Source of the DNA: Methanoregula boonei 6A8
Lineage (GTDB): Archaea > Halobacteriota > Methanomicrobia > Methanomicrobiales > Methanospirillaceae
Direction of reading: 5' to 3'
Assembly (NCBI RefSeq): GCF_000017625.1
Contig: NC_009712.1
Coordinates: 558,001-622,000, forward strand
DNA: 64,000 nucleotides
This document shows positions 51,560 through 61,210 of the stretch, piece by piece. The notes below the pieces were generated by a model. That model was given only the letters and a program-made list of their open reading frames with translations. It was not told where the DNA came from and made no database searches. The position numbers were made by a program, and so were the translations under genes. How positions within the stretch are numbered: the first letter of the stretch is position 1; every line of letters starts with the position of its first letter.

Positions 51560-53743
51560 TTGGCCAGAAAACAAAAGAACAACACTTTTGCGTATCGTGT
51601 GACAAACAGGGTCATGATGCGCATACCGGGGTCGTGGCAGAGAATATCGATCAGGACAAAGATTCTGATTGTTTTTTTATCCCTCTCCATGGTCGCACTC
51701 GGTATCCTCGGGTACGCTGCTTTCTCGACCATGAGCGACATGGGGTCATATGCCCTTACGAGCAGCGGGCAGCTGGGTGATCGTGCGGTATCCGACAGCA
51801 CCACAGCCCTTGAAGCAAATGCCGAGGCCTCGCTTGTGCGGCTTGCAACCGACCAGGCCGATATAAGTAACGTTGTCTTTTCCCAGGTTGACGGGGAGAT
51901 GGATACGCTTGCCGGGTATGCAGCAACTGTCAGGGCCGGACCTGCCACAACCCGTCCGCTCTATGACCAGTCAGAGCGCCCGCAGGATCCCGGTTCTTCC
52001 TCGGCATATGTCCTCTCTCCCGGTGTCACCAGGGCTGGTGTTGAAAACGAACTCTATTCCCTTGCTTCGCTTGATGACGTGATGGGTCCGATGCTTGCAT
52101 CGGATCCCCGGATCACCCAGATCTATGTTGGCACGGGAAGCGGTATCCTGTATGTCCATCCGTGGCTCAATACAATCCCCTCGTCGTACGATCCCCGGAC
52201 CCGGGACTGGTATATCCGTGCGGTGCAGTCCGGTGATCTTTCCTGGTCCGACCCGTACATCGATGCTTCCGGCAAGGGCCTGATGGTCACCTGTTCGCGG
52301 CCGGTTCCTGCCTCCACCGGGAACTCCACCTGGGTCGTTGCCGCCGATGTCACCCTTTCTACAGTGAATGCGGAGATCATCAATACGCAGATCGGGGACC
52401 AGGGATATGCCATGCTGATCGATGACCGGGGCAATGTCATTGCACGCCCGGGAATCTCTGCAGGTGAGAAAGGGTGGGATGAATCGTTTGAGATGGAAAA
52501 TCTCCTGACAAGCAATAACTCCGCTCTTGCTGCTGTTGCACAGAATATGATGGCCGGCCAGACCGGTATCGCCCGGGTACCGTTTAGCGACGGGGAAAAG
52601 TACGTTGCCTACGCCCCGGTAAAGAGTGTCAACTGGAGCGTTGCCCTTGTTGTGCCGGTGGATGAGGTGATTGCCCCGGCAGAAAATACCCGGGGGCAGA
52701 TCGTCAATGCTACCAGTGATACCGGGGTTCACTTAAACCAGACGATGAACTCGGCAAAAGGTCTCTTTATCGCCCTTTTTGTCCTGCTCTTTGTCATGGT
52801 TGCGGGTCTGTCCGTTCTCTTCTCTCAGGTAATCACCCGCCCGGTTGCGGCGCTCAAGCGCGGCTCTGAAGCAATAGGTGCAGGGGATCTCGGGTACCGG
52901 GTTGAGATTCACACCGGGGACGAGTTCGAGGACCTTGCACATTCGTTCAATACGATGGCTGCCGATCTCAAGGAGCACATGGACGAACTGGAGCGGACCA
53001 CTGCCGAAAAAGAACGGTTTGCAAAGGAACTTGAGATTGCCAAGGGGATCCAGCAGAGTTTCCTTCCGGATACCGCACCGGACATTGCCGGCATCGAAAT
53101 AGCAGCAAAAAATATTCCTGCCCTTGAGGTTGGCGGTGATTTCTACGATTTCATCCCGCTCGGGAAGGACCGGTGGGGCCTGGTGATCGCTGATGTCTCC
53201 GGCAAAGGTGTGCCCGCCGCGCTCTTCATGGCATTGTCCCGTACCCTTATCCGGGCAAGTACCCTCGCAAATGCAGACCCGGCGGTGGCGATCGGGCATG
53301 CAAACCAGCTGATCTGTGAGGATTCAAAGACAGACATGTTTGTCACGCTCTTCTATGCGATCCTTGATTCCCGCGCAATGACGCTTGATTATGTGAATGC
53401 CGGTCACAACCCTCCCCTGCTTCTCAAGGGGACCTCGTCGGATGTCGTCCTCCTCAAAGCCCGGGGCATCGCGCTTGGGTTAACCGATGAGATGGATCTC
53501 CAGTCTGCCAGGATGGATCTCCGGCCCGGCGATGTGCTCGTGCTTTACACGGATGGCGTGACCGAAGCAATCAACGATCATGAAGAGGAATTTGGCGAGC
53601 AGCGCCTTCTTTCCGTTATCATGGAGAACCGCACACTTCCTGCCGCAGAACTGCTCGAGAAGATCCTTAATGCTATCAGTACATTTGCCGGCAACCGCCC
53701 CCAGCATGACGATATCACGCTTTTGATCCTGCACGCTGTATAA
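51560..53743 (+). CDS. Membrane PP2C/SpoIIE-type phosphatase with Cache and HAMP domains
   Basis: A 727-residue receptor phosphatase. A membrane helix near residues 33-55 is followed by an extracellular dCache sensor (about 60-395, with DPRTRDWYIRAVQSG and DPYIDASGKG). A second helix (about 405-430), a HAMP segment (ITRPVAALKRGSEAIGAGDLG), a short coiled coil and a SpoIIE domain complete it. The SpoIIE domain has GGDFYDFIPL, IADVSGKGVPAALFM, NAGHNPP, YTDGVTEA and QHDDITLLIL. The start is TTG 51560 or ATG 51614. It may control a partner-switching system, though no anti-sigma-type gene is adjacent. Confidence 0.88.
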   Translation: MARKQKNNTFAYRVTNRVMMRIPGSWQRISIRTKILIVFLSLSMVALGILGYAAFSTMSDMGSYALTSSGQLGDRAVSDSTTALEANAEASLVRLATDQADISNVVFSQVDGEMDTLAGYAATVRAGPATTRPLYDQSERPQDPGSSSAYVLSPGVTRAGVENELYSLASLDDVMGPMLASDPRITQIYVGTGSGILYVHPWLNTIPSSYDPRTRDWYIRAVQSGDLSWSDPYIDASGKGLMVTCSRPVPASTGNSTWVVAADVTLSTVNAEIINTQIGDQGYAMLIDDRGNVIARPGISAGEKGWDESFEMENLLTSNNSALAAVAQNMMAGQTGIARVPFSDGEKYVAYAPVKSVNWSVALVVPVDEVIAPAENTRGQIVNATSDTGVHLNQTMNSAKGLFIALFVLLFVMVAGLSVLFSQVITRPVAALKRGSEAIGAGDLGYRVEIHTGDEFEDLAHSFNTMAADLKEHMDELERTTAEKERFAKELEIAKGIQQSFLPDTAPDIAGIEIAAKNIPALEVGGDFYDFIPLGKDRWGLVIADVSGKGVPAALFMALSRTLIRASTLANADPAVAIGHANQLICEDSKTDMFVTLFYAILDSRAMTLDYVNAGHNPPLLLKGTSSDVVLLKARGIALGLTDEMDLQSARMDLRPGDVLVLYTDGVTEAINDHEEEFGEQRLLSVIMENRTLPAAELLEKILNAISTFAGNRPQHDDITLLILHAV

Positions 53744-53791
53744 GGGCGGAGGAATCTCTCCGTTCACACATCATGAATCCTGTTTTTGGCC

Positions 53792-54523
53792 TTATGATTC
53801 CCGGGGTGCGGGTTTGGGGAAAACCTGGCATTTTTCGAATTGCCCGCCGGTATATACCATGACGGTGAGAGGACTGCCCTTTTTGAACTGGCGCATGCGG
53901 TCATCGTACACTTTCTGGACATGCCGGAGCTGGTGCCGCGCAAACCATTGTTGCACACATTCCAGGAATGCAATCTGGTGGTCGAGGAAGGCATGTTCGT
54001 ATTCCATGGTCTCCCGGGCCAGGGTACGGCTTTCCTCATCGGTAATTTTTGCGTTGTATTTACCATGCTTTTCAAAACCGGAGATCTGGCGCCAGTCTAT
54101 GATCCCGTCTTCATCCGGCTCCCGGTGGAGCATGTATGGGTAGATACGGCATATGGCAAACCTCCGGTCATAGATTGTGCACCTGCCATTTTCAAGGAAC
54201 CAGCAGGATCCCTCTTTATCGTCTTTGACTTTCAGGGCATAGCCGGAGACATAGAATGTACCGTGCTGGTCGCAGAACTCGGGATCCGGGGCGGGTTCGA
54301 GTGCATCAGGATCGATTGCACGTGCCGTGGCTACCTCCTGCTCCAGCAGGAAGACGTGACCGTTGAATGCCCGGGTACAGCATTTCGCACAGTATGTGCA
54401 CCGGAAGCCTACATCCCGGATGATACCTGAAAGACGGTCAGGGGGGTAACTAAAGAGGGCATTTTTTTCAGCAGTAAGTGCAGCGATGCGGTACGGGATA
54501 GGAACAAGAGATACGATAACCAC
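53792..54523 (-). CDS. YkgJ-family cysteine cluster protein, long form
   Basis: A 243-residue protein with the CxxCxxCC motif CTYCAKCCTRAF near residue 42, then CDQHGTFYVSG, GSCWFLENGRCTIYDRRFAICRIYPYMLHRE, which supply the other cysteines of the cluster. The C-terminal 90 residues are family-specific. The start is uncertain because the first 35 residues look unconserved. Metal or iron-sulfur binding is expected, with no defined reaction. Confidence 0.82.
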   Translation of the reverse strand: MVIVSLVPIPYRIAALTAEKNALFSYPPDRLSGIIRDVGFRCTYCAKCCTRAFNGHVFLLEQEVATARAIDPDALEPAPDPEFCDQHGTFYVSGYALKVKDDKEGSCWFLENGRCTIYDRRFAICRIYPYMLHREPDEDGIIDWRQISGFEKHGKYNAKITDEESRTLARETMEYEHAFLDHQIAFLECVQQWFARHQLRHVQKVYDDRMRQFKKGSPLTVMVYTGGQFEKCQVFPKPAPRES

Positions 54524-54782
54524 CCGGTCTATGCATGGGTTGGGATGCCGGAGATATGACTTTTATGCTATTTCTTTTTGATCGCAGGTGCTTTCCACGA
54601 GGATCTGCTGCACACACGGTCTTCTCAGATAATGGTTCGTGCAGCCGGTCTGTCCCTCACTAACTTCACGGGAGCGCTCGGAAATTGCAGGAGTGATAAA
54701 TCAGGGGAATGATACCGGAATAATAATCCAATAAACTTCGAAGATTCCTGAATATATTTCCCATAAATTTTTTTGGATGGTT
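54524..54782. other. Non-coding gap
   Basis: AT-rich 259 bp between two minus-strand genes. I see no gene, tRNA or clear repeat. Confidence 0.5.
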
Positions 54783-55067
54783 TTAGAGAACATCCCGTAA
54801 GAGAGCAATATTTTTTTCCAGTTTTGCAATTATTTTCTCGCTGGCACGGCTCCTTGGGGCTTTTTCTTCTGCTCCAGCGGTTTCCAGGCCGTATTTTACA
54901 AATATTTCGCCGTCCGTGTTAACATAGATAGTATTCAGAACCTGGTTATCCCTGAGTCGATCAAAATCGCCGATCCCTTTCTGGGAGAGGAGTTCCCGTA
55001 TTCTCTTTACTTTCCCGCGTTCGTAAGCACTCAGGTTTCTGGAACCTTTTGGGCGTCCTCGTGGCAT
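54783..55067 (-). CDS. Small AT-hook-like DNA-binding protein
   Basis: A 94-residue basic protein beginning MPRGRPKGSRNLSAYERGK, which contains the AT-hook core GRPKG. A helical C-terminus ends ASEKIIAKLEKNIALLRDVL. A CTTATATATA box at 55091-55100 predicts transcription within 2 nt of ATG 55067, so it is effectively leaderless. This rejects the longer frame that starts at 55184. It may be a chromatin or regulatory protein. Confidence 0.65.
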   Translation of the reverse strand: MPRGRPKGSRNLSAYERGKVKRIRELLSQKGIGDFDRLRDNQVLNTIYVNTDGEIFVKYGLETAGAEEKAPRSRASEKIIAKLEKNIALLRDVL

Positions 55068-55224
55068 ATTTAAGAAATTTTGTCTTGATCTATATATAAG
55101 AATAGGGTTATCGCGGAGGTCGATGTTGTCCGCAATATACACTACAAAACATTCGCCGGGGCCTCCCTGAAAAATTAATCGCATTTGCGCAGGATATTTC
55201 CCAAAAAAACTGCATATATATGAG

Positions 55225-55268
55225 TTCCCGCGGGAAACCGGAATTAAAAAAAGATACGCGCGGGAAAC
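55225..55268. repeat. Two GCGGGAAAC elements, one within a 12-bp palindrome
   Basis: GCGGGAAAC occurs at 55230-55238 and 55260-55268, 30 bp apart. The first is in the palindrome TTCCCGCGGGAA (55225-55236). This resembles origin-recognition-box cores (TTCC-N-GGAAAC), but no G-run follows. A repressor site for the flanking small genes is an alternative. Confidence 0.45.
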
Positions 55269-55297
55269 AACGGCTCTAAAAAAAAAATGGTGGTATA

Positions 55298-55762
55298 TCA
55301 GGAACCTACCATTATGGGCGTCTGCTTCTCGGGGATCTTCTTCTGGACCGGGGGTTTCTGGAGATGTTCCGGGTGAACCGGATCTTTGGCTTTCTCATCA
55401 GGATGCCCGGTCATGAGCCGGTTCTGGTGTTCGAGTGCCTGGAGAATCTGCCTGCTTATTTCAAGATTTTCTCTGGTGAGCGCCGCAATATCTGTCATAA
55501 TTTTTGTCTGATCGGCAATGAGGGACTGAATCTCCCGTGTGGCTGCGGTTCCGGTTTCTGCCTGGGGAAGGGTCAGCTGCCTTTTTTTTGCAAATTCGCT
55601 CCGCCGTTTCCATATCTTGCTGATGCTGTCGAGACCTTTTTTTGTGTCCGGGAATACCTTGAGGTACTGCTCATAAAATTCGCGGCTGTCCCTGGACCTG
55701 AGGACGAGGTCGATCTCTGCTTCCTCGACCACCTGGTATTTTCTGGCTGGATTTTTCTGCAT
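55298..55762 (-). CDS. Uncharacterised protein with a coiled-coil segment
   Basis: A 154-residue hydrophilic protein. The first 65 residues are basic and helical, with SREFYEQYLKVFPDTKKGLDSISKIW and RRSEFAKKRQ. A coiled coil follows (about residues 75-115), then a Pro/Lys/Gln-rich tail. It could be a small DNA- or partner-binding protein. It lies upstream, on the same strand, of the AT-hook-like gene. No family recognised. Confidence 0.6.
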   Translation of the reverse strand: MQKNPARKYQVVEEAEIDLVLRSRDSREFYEQYLKVFPDTKKGLDSISKIWKRRSEFAKKRQLTLPQAETGTAATREIQSLIADQTKIMTDIAALTRENLEISRQILQALEHQNRLMTGHPDEKAKDPVHPEHLQKPPVQKKIPEKQTPIMVGS

Positions 55763-55990
55763 AACGATACAGTCTCTAAGTCATCCCTTGCGGGAAAAAA
55801 GAATTGTGGTTTGGGGGTACGGGTTTTTCCTCCATAGTTTCCCCGGGTCGCCAAATCAGTCCTTGCCTCAGGGAAGTCAGGATAGGGTTGCAACGGGGGC
55901 AGACGTTCGGATCACGACCGGGAGGTATCGGATCTTCATTTTCACCCTGCATGCAGTACTGCCTAAAGAGCCGACCCTGTACCTTTGTGC

Positions 55991-56446
55991 ATGGCGCTTG
56001 AAGATATCCTTGAATACGTAAGTGTCGCGCTGGTTATCGGTTTTTTCCTCGGCCTGCTTTTTATGAGAGCGCAGTTTCGGACAGTCGAGGCCCGGTACCG
56101 TGCCGATCTTGAACGCTGGAAAGCAGAATCTGCCGCCGAGATCCGCAAAGACTCTGTCAACCGCTCCCGTTTCACCCTGAAAGGCAGGATTGCCGAGCAG
56201 ATGGCACCCCTGCTGCCCTCATTTGGGTATCTTCCTGCCGATGCCCGGTTCATCGGATCTCCTGTAGATTACATTATTTTTGATGGCCTTTCATCGGTTG
56301 CCGATGAAAAAGGATCGGATATCCGGATTATCTTTATGGATGTGAAACAGGGAAGTGCGACCCTCTCCCGTACCCAGCGGGTGATAAAGAAAGCCGTGGA
56401 GGAAAAGGCGGTTACCTGGCAGACCCTTCATCTGGAGGATGAATGA
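55991..56446 (+). CDS. Membrane-tethered endonuclease related to archaeal Holliday junction resolvases
   Basis: A 151-residue protein. An N-terminal hydrophobic helix (VSVALVIGFFLGLLFM) is followed by a coiled-coil-like stretch and an Endonuc_Holl-type nuclease domain. KGRIAEQMAPLLPSFGYLPADARFIGSPVDYIIFDG and IIFMDVKQGSATLSRTQR carry the Glu-Asp-(D/E)xK nuclease core. ATG 55991 is preferred to the TTG two codons earlier. A membrane-anchored DNA-cleaving role is inferred. Confidence 0.78.
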   Translation: MALEDILEYVSVALVIGFFLGLLFMRAQFRTVEARYRADLERWKAESAAEIRKDSVNRSRFTLKGRIAEQMAPLLPSFGYLPADARFIGSPVDYIIFDGLSSVADEKGSDIRIIFMDVKQGSATLSRTQRVIKKAVEEKAVTWQTLHLEDE

Positions 56447-56614
56447 CCGGAAGTTCCGGATAAATAGCGCACGTTGAAGGACCAATAAAGAACATCCTCG
56501 TCTATCTATAGGATCGCCAAATCGCATCAAGAAGGAATGATACCTCTGATGCTTTTGGTCTCTTGCGAATCGGGAGTCAGATTACCTCTCGCAATACAGG
56601 GGATAAAAAAAAGA

Positions 56615-57112
56615 TTAGTTGTAAGATCGGAAGGGGACATACTGATCGTATATCTTAACCCGGTCGCCCTGAGGAGTGATCACCCAGACTTCTGCCCGGT
56701 CATTATTCCCGGTAGTGCCCGGGAGACTGACGGTCTGGCCTACGGACATAGGCTGTGTAAAATTGCCGTTCTCCACAGTACCATCGGAGCGGGTGAGCTG
56801 GACATCGATTTCCGGAATTAAATTCATGCCCATGCCGCCATTGAAGGTGTAAACTACCTCCGGATCGATGGCCTTTCCATTACTGTTTACCTGAACCTGG
56901 ACAGCCCAGTTTGCCTGCAGTGTCTGGGTGGGTCCCGGTGTGGCGGGGACAAAGGTTGTCGGAACCGCTGTGGTCGTGGCTACCGGCACCGGGGTAGTCG
57001 CCTCGGCTGTGGGGGCCGGGGTTGCCTGCGGTGCGGTCGGCTGGGTACAGCCGGCAACGATAAGCAAAAGCATCAGGAATACGATGCCACCAAGGATCAT
57101 CTTTGCATTCAT
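56615..57112 (-). CDS. Lipoprotein with a C-terminal immunoglobulin-like domain
   Basis: A 165-residue secreted protein with a lipoprotein signal (FLMLLLIVAGC) and a Pro/Thr/Ala-rich linker to about residue 65. A beta-rich domain contains VVYTFNGGMGMNLIPEIDVQLTRSDG and SVGQTVSLPGT. A TTTATAAAC box (57164-57171) gives a leader of about 30 nt. Likely surface-exposed; function unknown. Confidence 0.75.
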   Translation of the reverse strand: MNAKMILGGIVFLMLLLIVAGCTQPTAPQATPAPTAEATTPVPVATTTAVPTTFVPATPGPTQTLQANWAVQVQVNSNGKAIDPEVVYTFNGGMGMNLIPEIDVQLTRSDGTVENGNFTQPMSVGQTVSLPGTTGNNDRAEVWVITPQGDRVKIYDQYVPFRSYN

Positions 57113-57195
57113 GCAAAAGGGTTCGGTTTGCGAGATATTGAGGATTGTGCCGTTTCCCTTATGTTTATAAAAAAAAAGATCCTGTTTTTTCCCGG

Positions 57196-58794
57196 TTACG
57201 GGTGCCGGCCCTGTGCCGGCTCTATTGCCGTGGAGAGTCCCCGGATCGTCCGCTCTTTCATAATCGTATAGACCTCACCCGCATACTCCCGGGGTACTTC
57301 GACAAAGGAATATGTATCGAGGATCCTTATTGCGCCGATGTATTTTCCCGGGATACCTGTTTCCCCGGCAATGGCCCCGACAATATCCTTGGGTGCCACC
57401 TTGTGGTCGCGGCCGATACCCAGGAAAAATCTTACCATGCCTGATTCTGCACCGGTATCCCCGAAATCCTTCGGAACCGCGTGCTCGGTATGGGAATCGC
57501 TTCCCTGTTCCAGGCGTATTTTTAAAAGGGCTGCAGCGATCTCAAGCGTGGTGAGATCCCCTTCGCTCTCCTGCTCAACAATCCGGGCATACGGCTCGGT
57601 ACCTCCCTTCTGGATGGTCTCGCGTACCTCTTCGAGTATAGTCTTTGTTTTTTGCTCGACCACATCGTCAGCCGTGGGCAGGGGTTTTCTGGGGATCTGG
57701 ACTTTTATGTATTTCTGGATCTCGCGGAGCTTGGTGAAATCGCGGGACGTAACAAAGGTGATCGCCCGCCCGCTCTTTCCTGCCCTCCCCGTCCTGCCAA
57801 TCCGGTGGATGTAGTAATCAACGTCCTGCGGGACATCATAGTTGATCACCATGTCCACATCTTCGACATCTATTCCGCGCGCAGCAACATCGGTTGCGAT
57901 CAGGATATCGATGGTACCCTTCCGGAACCCTCCCATGACCCGGTCGCGCTGGGACTGTTTCATATCCCCGTGGAGCTCTTCTGCGCGGTAACCCCGTGCC
58001 CGGATGCGGCCGGCAAGGTCTTCTGCGCCCCGTTTTGTGTTGCAGAAAATGATAGCAAGCTGCGGGTCAACGACATCGATCACCCGGCAGAGAGAATCGA
58101 GCTTGTCCCGGTCCCTGACTTCAATATAGGACTGCTCGATCGCAGGAACGGTGAGCTCCTGGTACTCGACCCGGACAAATTCGGGACGGTTCTGGAACCT
58201 TTTTGAGATCTCGATGATCGGCTTGGGGAGCGTTGCAGAGAAGAGAAGCGTCTGGCGTTTCTGGGGTACGCGCTTTAAAATGAGCTCGATATCGTCCCGG
58301 AATCCCATGTCAAGCATCTGGTCCGCCTCGTCGAGCACAACCATCGAGACATGGTCAAGTGAGAGGGTACGGCGCTTGAGGTGATCCATCACACGCCCGG
58401 GAGTGCCAATCACAATGTGGACACCGTTTGCAAGGGCCTTGAGCTGGCGTTCTATGGGCTGGCCGCCATAGACCGGGAGAACGGAGATTTTTGGGAGGTA
58501 GGCGAGGAGATGGGAAAATTCCTCGGCGATCTGGATGGCGAGTTCCCGGGTGGGGCACAGAACGATGACCTGCACGACCCGTTGTGAAGCATCGATATTT
58601 TCTATAACGGGGATGCCAAACGCGGAGGTCTTTCCGGTACCGGTCTGTGCCTGCGCGGTCACATCGCGGCCGGCCTGGATAAGGGGAATGGCAAGTGCCT
58701 GGATGGGGGTGGGCTCTTCAAAGCCCATATTTTCTATGGCTTTCGCGATCTCTTTTGAGAGGGAGAGATCGGAAAACTGCAATCTTGTATTCAT
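57196..58794 (-). CDS. DEAD-box RNA helicase with C-terminal DbpA-type RNA-binding domain
   Basis: A 532-residue ATP-dependent RNA helicase. It has the Q motif (GFEEPTPIQALAIP), motif I (AQAQTGTGKTSAFG), Ia (PTRELAIQ), DEAD box (VVLDEADQMLD), motif III (FSATLP), V (ATDVAARGIDV) and VI (HRIGRTGRAGKSG). Residues about 455-525 form a DbpA-type RNA-binding domain (RFFLGIGRDHKVAPKDIVGAI). CsdA/DeaD-like proteins unwind structured RNA, especially rRNA in the cold. It is monocistronic. Confidence 0.95.
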   Translation of the reverse strand: MNTRLQFSDLSLSKEIAKAIENMGFEEPTPIQALAIPLIQAGRDVTAQAQTGTGKTSAFGIPVIENIDASQRVVQVIVLCPTRELAIQIAEEFSHLLAYLPKISVLPVYGGQPIERQLKALANGVHIVIGTPGRVMDHLKRRTLSLDHVSMVVLDEADQMLDMGFRDDIELILKRVPQKRQTLLFSATLPKPIIEISKRFQNRPEFVRVEYQELTVPAIEQSYIEVRDRDKLDSLCRVIDVVDPQLAIIFCNTKRGAEDLAGRIRARGYRAEELHGDMKQSQRDRVMGGFRKGTIDILIATDVAARGIDVEDVDMVINYDVPQDVDYYIHRIGRTGRAGKSGRAITFVTSRDFTKLREIQKYIKVQIPRKPLPTADDVVEQKTKTILEEVRETIQKGGTEPYARIVEQESEGDLTTLEIAAALLKIRLEQGSDSHTEHAVPKDFGDTGAESGMVRFFLGIGRDHKVAPKDIVGAIAGETGIPGKYIGAIRILDTYSFVEVPREYAGEVYTIMKERTIRGLSTAIEPAQGRHP

Positions 58795-59009
58795 ATCGCA
58801 CGACTATTTGGCGCGTGGGCTCTTAAGATGGTACCCCTGTTCTGCGATCCGGATGAAGCCGGATTTCGAATTTTTAACGCTTGCTCGTTTCCCCGGGTCT
58901 TCCCGGTCCGTGAGTTTCCTTCAGGATCCTCAAGTATCTCCGGGGCTACTAACGGTATTATGAGCGGGTGATGCCAACGGGAAGTATTCTCAGATTTACG
59001 GAGAGATCC

Positions 59010-59582
59010 ATGAAAGTTGTTGCATTTAACGGGAGTGCCCGCAAGGACGGGAACACGGCAATTCTTGTGCGGGAAGTGTTTAAGGAACTCGAAAAATCTG
59101 GAATTGAAACCGAGATCGTGCAGCTTGCGGGAAAGAAAGTTCACGGGTGCACGGCCTGCATGAAATGCATGGAGAAGAAGGACCGCCGCTGTGTGATCGA
59201 AGATTTTGCAAACGAGTGTATTGCAAAGATGGATGAGGCAGAGGGGATCATCCTTGCCTCCCCGACGTACTTCTCTGATGTGACTGCGGAGATGAAAGCC
59301 CTGATCGACAGGTCCGGTTTTGTTGCCATGGCAAACGGCAGCATGTTCCGCCGCAAGGTAGGGGCAGCGGTTGTGGCAGTCCGCCGGGGCGGGGCAATTC
59401 ACACGTTTGATACGATCAATCACTTCTTCTTCATCAGCCAGATGGTAGTCCCGGGCTCATGCTACTGGAACGTAGGGATTGGCCTTGCACCTGGCGATGT
59501 GGAAAAAGACAATGAAGGGCTTGAGACCATGAAGGTGCTGGGCGAAAACATGGCATGGGCCATGAAAAAACTTAATAAATAA
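59010..59582 (+). CDS. Iron-sulfur flavoprotein (NADPH-dependent FMN reductase family)
   Basis: A 190-residue flavodoxin-fold protein with GSARKDGNTAILV for FMN phosphate binding and a Cys motif CTACMKCMEKKDRRC near residues 48-62. That matches the [4Fe-4S] site of archaeal Isf proteins, which pass electrons to oxygen or peroxide. PTYFSDVTAEMKALIDR is the second flavin loop. ATG 59010 follows GGAGAG. It is cytoplasmic. Confidence 0.85.
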   Translation: MKVVAFNGSARKDGNTAILVREVFKELEKSGIETEIVQLAGKKVHGCTACMKCMEKKDRRCVIEDFANECIAKMDEAEGIILASPTYFSDVTAEMKALIDRSGFVAMANGSMFRRKVGAAVVAVRRGGAIHTFDTINHFFFISQMVVPGSCYWNVGIGLAPGDVEKDNEGLETMKVLGENMAWAMKKLNK

Positions 59583-59620
59583 CTTTTTTGGCATTGCATC
59601 CCCGGGAATGTCCCGGCTGC

Positions 59621-61066
59621 TTATCCTTTCCAGCATTCAAGCGCACTCGTGTTGTCGTTGATCCTGCTATGGTGCCGGCTGTAGATGACATAGATTACGA
59701 GGCCGACGGTGAGCCAGAGCACAAAGCGCAGGTGAGTGACGAGCGGGAGTGCGAGGATCAGGAGTCCGCAGGAAAGAATGCAGAGAATTGGGACGAGGGG
59801 GACAAGCGGGCACCGGAAAGGCCGTGGAAACGACGGTTTCGTGTACCGGAGCACGATCACACCCAGAGACACGATGATGAATGCGGCAAGCGTCCCGATG
59901 TTCACTAGCTCGGCTATTGTGGTGAGCGGAAGGAATCCGGCAAGGAGTGCCGTGACCGTGCCGACAAGAAGGGTAACCTTGACCGGTGTCCGGTATACCG
60001 GGTGGATCTGCCGGAATATCCCGGGAAGCAACCCGTCACGGGACATGGCAAAGAAGATCCGGGTCTGGCCGTACAGGAGGACAATGATAACCGAAGTGAT
60101 GCCGCAGATTGCCCCGACTGAGATGAGCGCCGATCCCCATGAGATCCCGATCTGTTCAAGGGCAAATGCAACCGGCGCGCTTGTCCCGGCAAAGAGCGAG
60201 TACGGAACTATCCCGGTGAGCACAGCGGAGACCGCAATATAGAGTACTGTCGCAATGGCAAGTGAAGAGAGAATCCCGAGGGGCACATCCCTTGTTGGGT
60301 TTTGAACCTCTTCTGCCGCGGTTGAGACTGCATCGAACCCGATGTAGGCAAAAAAGACGATTGCGGCCCCGGTGATAACCCCGTTCCAGCCAAACGGCAT
60401 GAATGGCACCCAGTTGGCCGGCTGGATGTGACCAAAGGCCAGGTACAGGAAAAGGAGGATTACCCCCAGTTTTATGGCGACGATTACTGTGGTCACCCGG
60501 GCACTCTCACGTACCCCGATGATGAGCAGGAGCGTTACAAGGCCGATGATTACCATTGCCGGGATATTGACAAGTCCCCCACTGGTCCCGGGGGGATTCA
60601 CAAGCATTGCAGGTAACGTGATCCCGGCCCCTGCTGCAAGGCTGGTGACATATCCCGACCAGCCGACTGCAACTGCCGCTATCGAGACCGCGTATTCGAG
60701 GATCAGGTCCCACCCGATGATCCAGGCCCAGATCTCACCAAGCGACGCGTAGCTGTACGTGTATGCGCTTCCGGCAACCGGGACCATTGCGGCAAACTCC
60801 GCGTACGCAAGGGCTGCAAAAGCACAGACAATACCGGCGATGACAAAGGAAATGACCAGGGCCGGGCCGGAATAATTGGCTGCGACTACCCCGGTGATGA
60901 CAAAGATACCGGTACCGATAATGGCGCCAATGCCCATGAGCGTGAGATCGAGGGGCGAAAGCACTTTCCTGAGCGCATGCTCGCCGCTGGTACACTCCAT
61001 GAGTTTGTCAATGGTCTTGGTCCTGAAGGCCTGGGTACCCTTCGGGATAAGCGCCCGTAGATCCAT
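59621..61066 (-). CDS. APC-superfamily amino-acid permease
   Basis: A 481-residue transporter with twelve helices. It has the APC signature LTLMGIGAIIGTGIFVITGVVAA near residue 40, ALAYAEFAAMVPVAGSAYTYSYA, and FFAYIGFDAVSTAAEEVQNPTRDVP. It resembles cationic amino-acid transporters (CAT/YfnA). It ends RHHSRINDNTSALECWKG. The substrate cannot be assigned. Confidence 0.93.
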   Translation of the reverse strand: MDLRALIPKGTQAFRTKTIDKLMECTSGEHALRKVLSPLDLTLMGIGAIIGTGIFVITGVVAANYSGPALVISFVIAGIVCAFAALAYAEFAAMVPVAGSAYTYSYASLGEIWAWIIGWDLILEYAVSIAAVAVGWSGYVTSLAAGAGITLPAMLVNPPGTSGGLVNIPAMVIIGLVTLLLIIGVRESARVTTVIVAIKLGVILLFLYLAFGHIQPANWVPFMPFGWNGVITGAAIVFFAYIGFDAVSTAAEEVQNPTRDVPLGILSSLAIATVLYIAVSAVLTGIVPYSLFAGTSAPVAFALEQIGISWGSALISVGAICGITSVIIVLLYGQTRIFFAMSRDGLLPGIFRQIHPVYRTPVKVTLLVGTVTALLAGFLPLTTIAELVNIGTLAAFIIVSLGVIVLRYTKPSFPRPFRCPLVPLVPILCILSCGLLILALPLVTHLRFVLWLTVGLVIYVIYSRHHSRINDNTSALECWKG

Positions 61067-61210
61067 AGGTCTACCTGAGTGATCTGCGTCCGGGTTAATA
61101 GAAGAAACGGAATCCGTAACGGGAACAGATACAAAAGGAGATTTCCGACCTCCGTCCCCTCTAAAAAAACAACGCGGTCTTGGCGGCAGGCATCAGGTTA
61201 CGAGGTTTTT

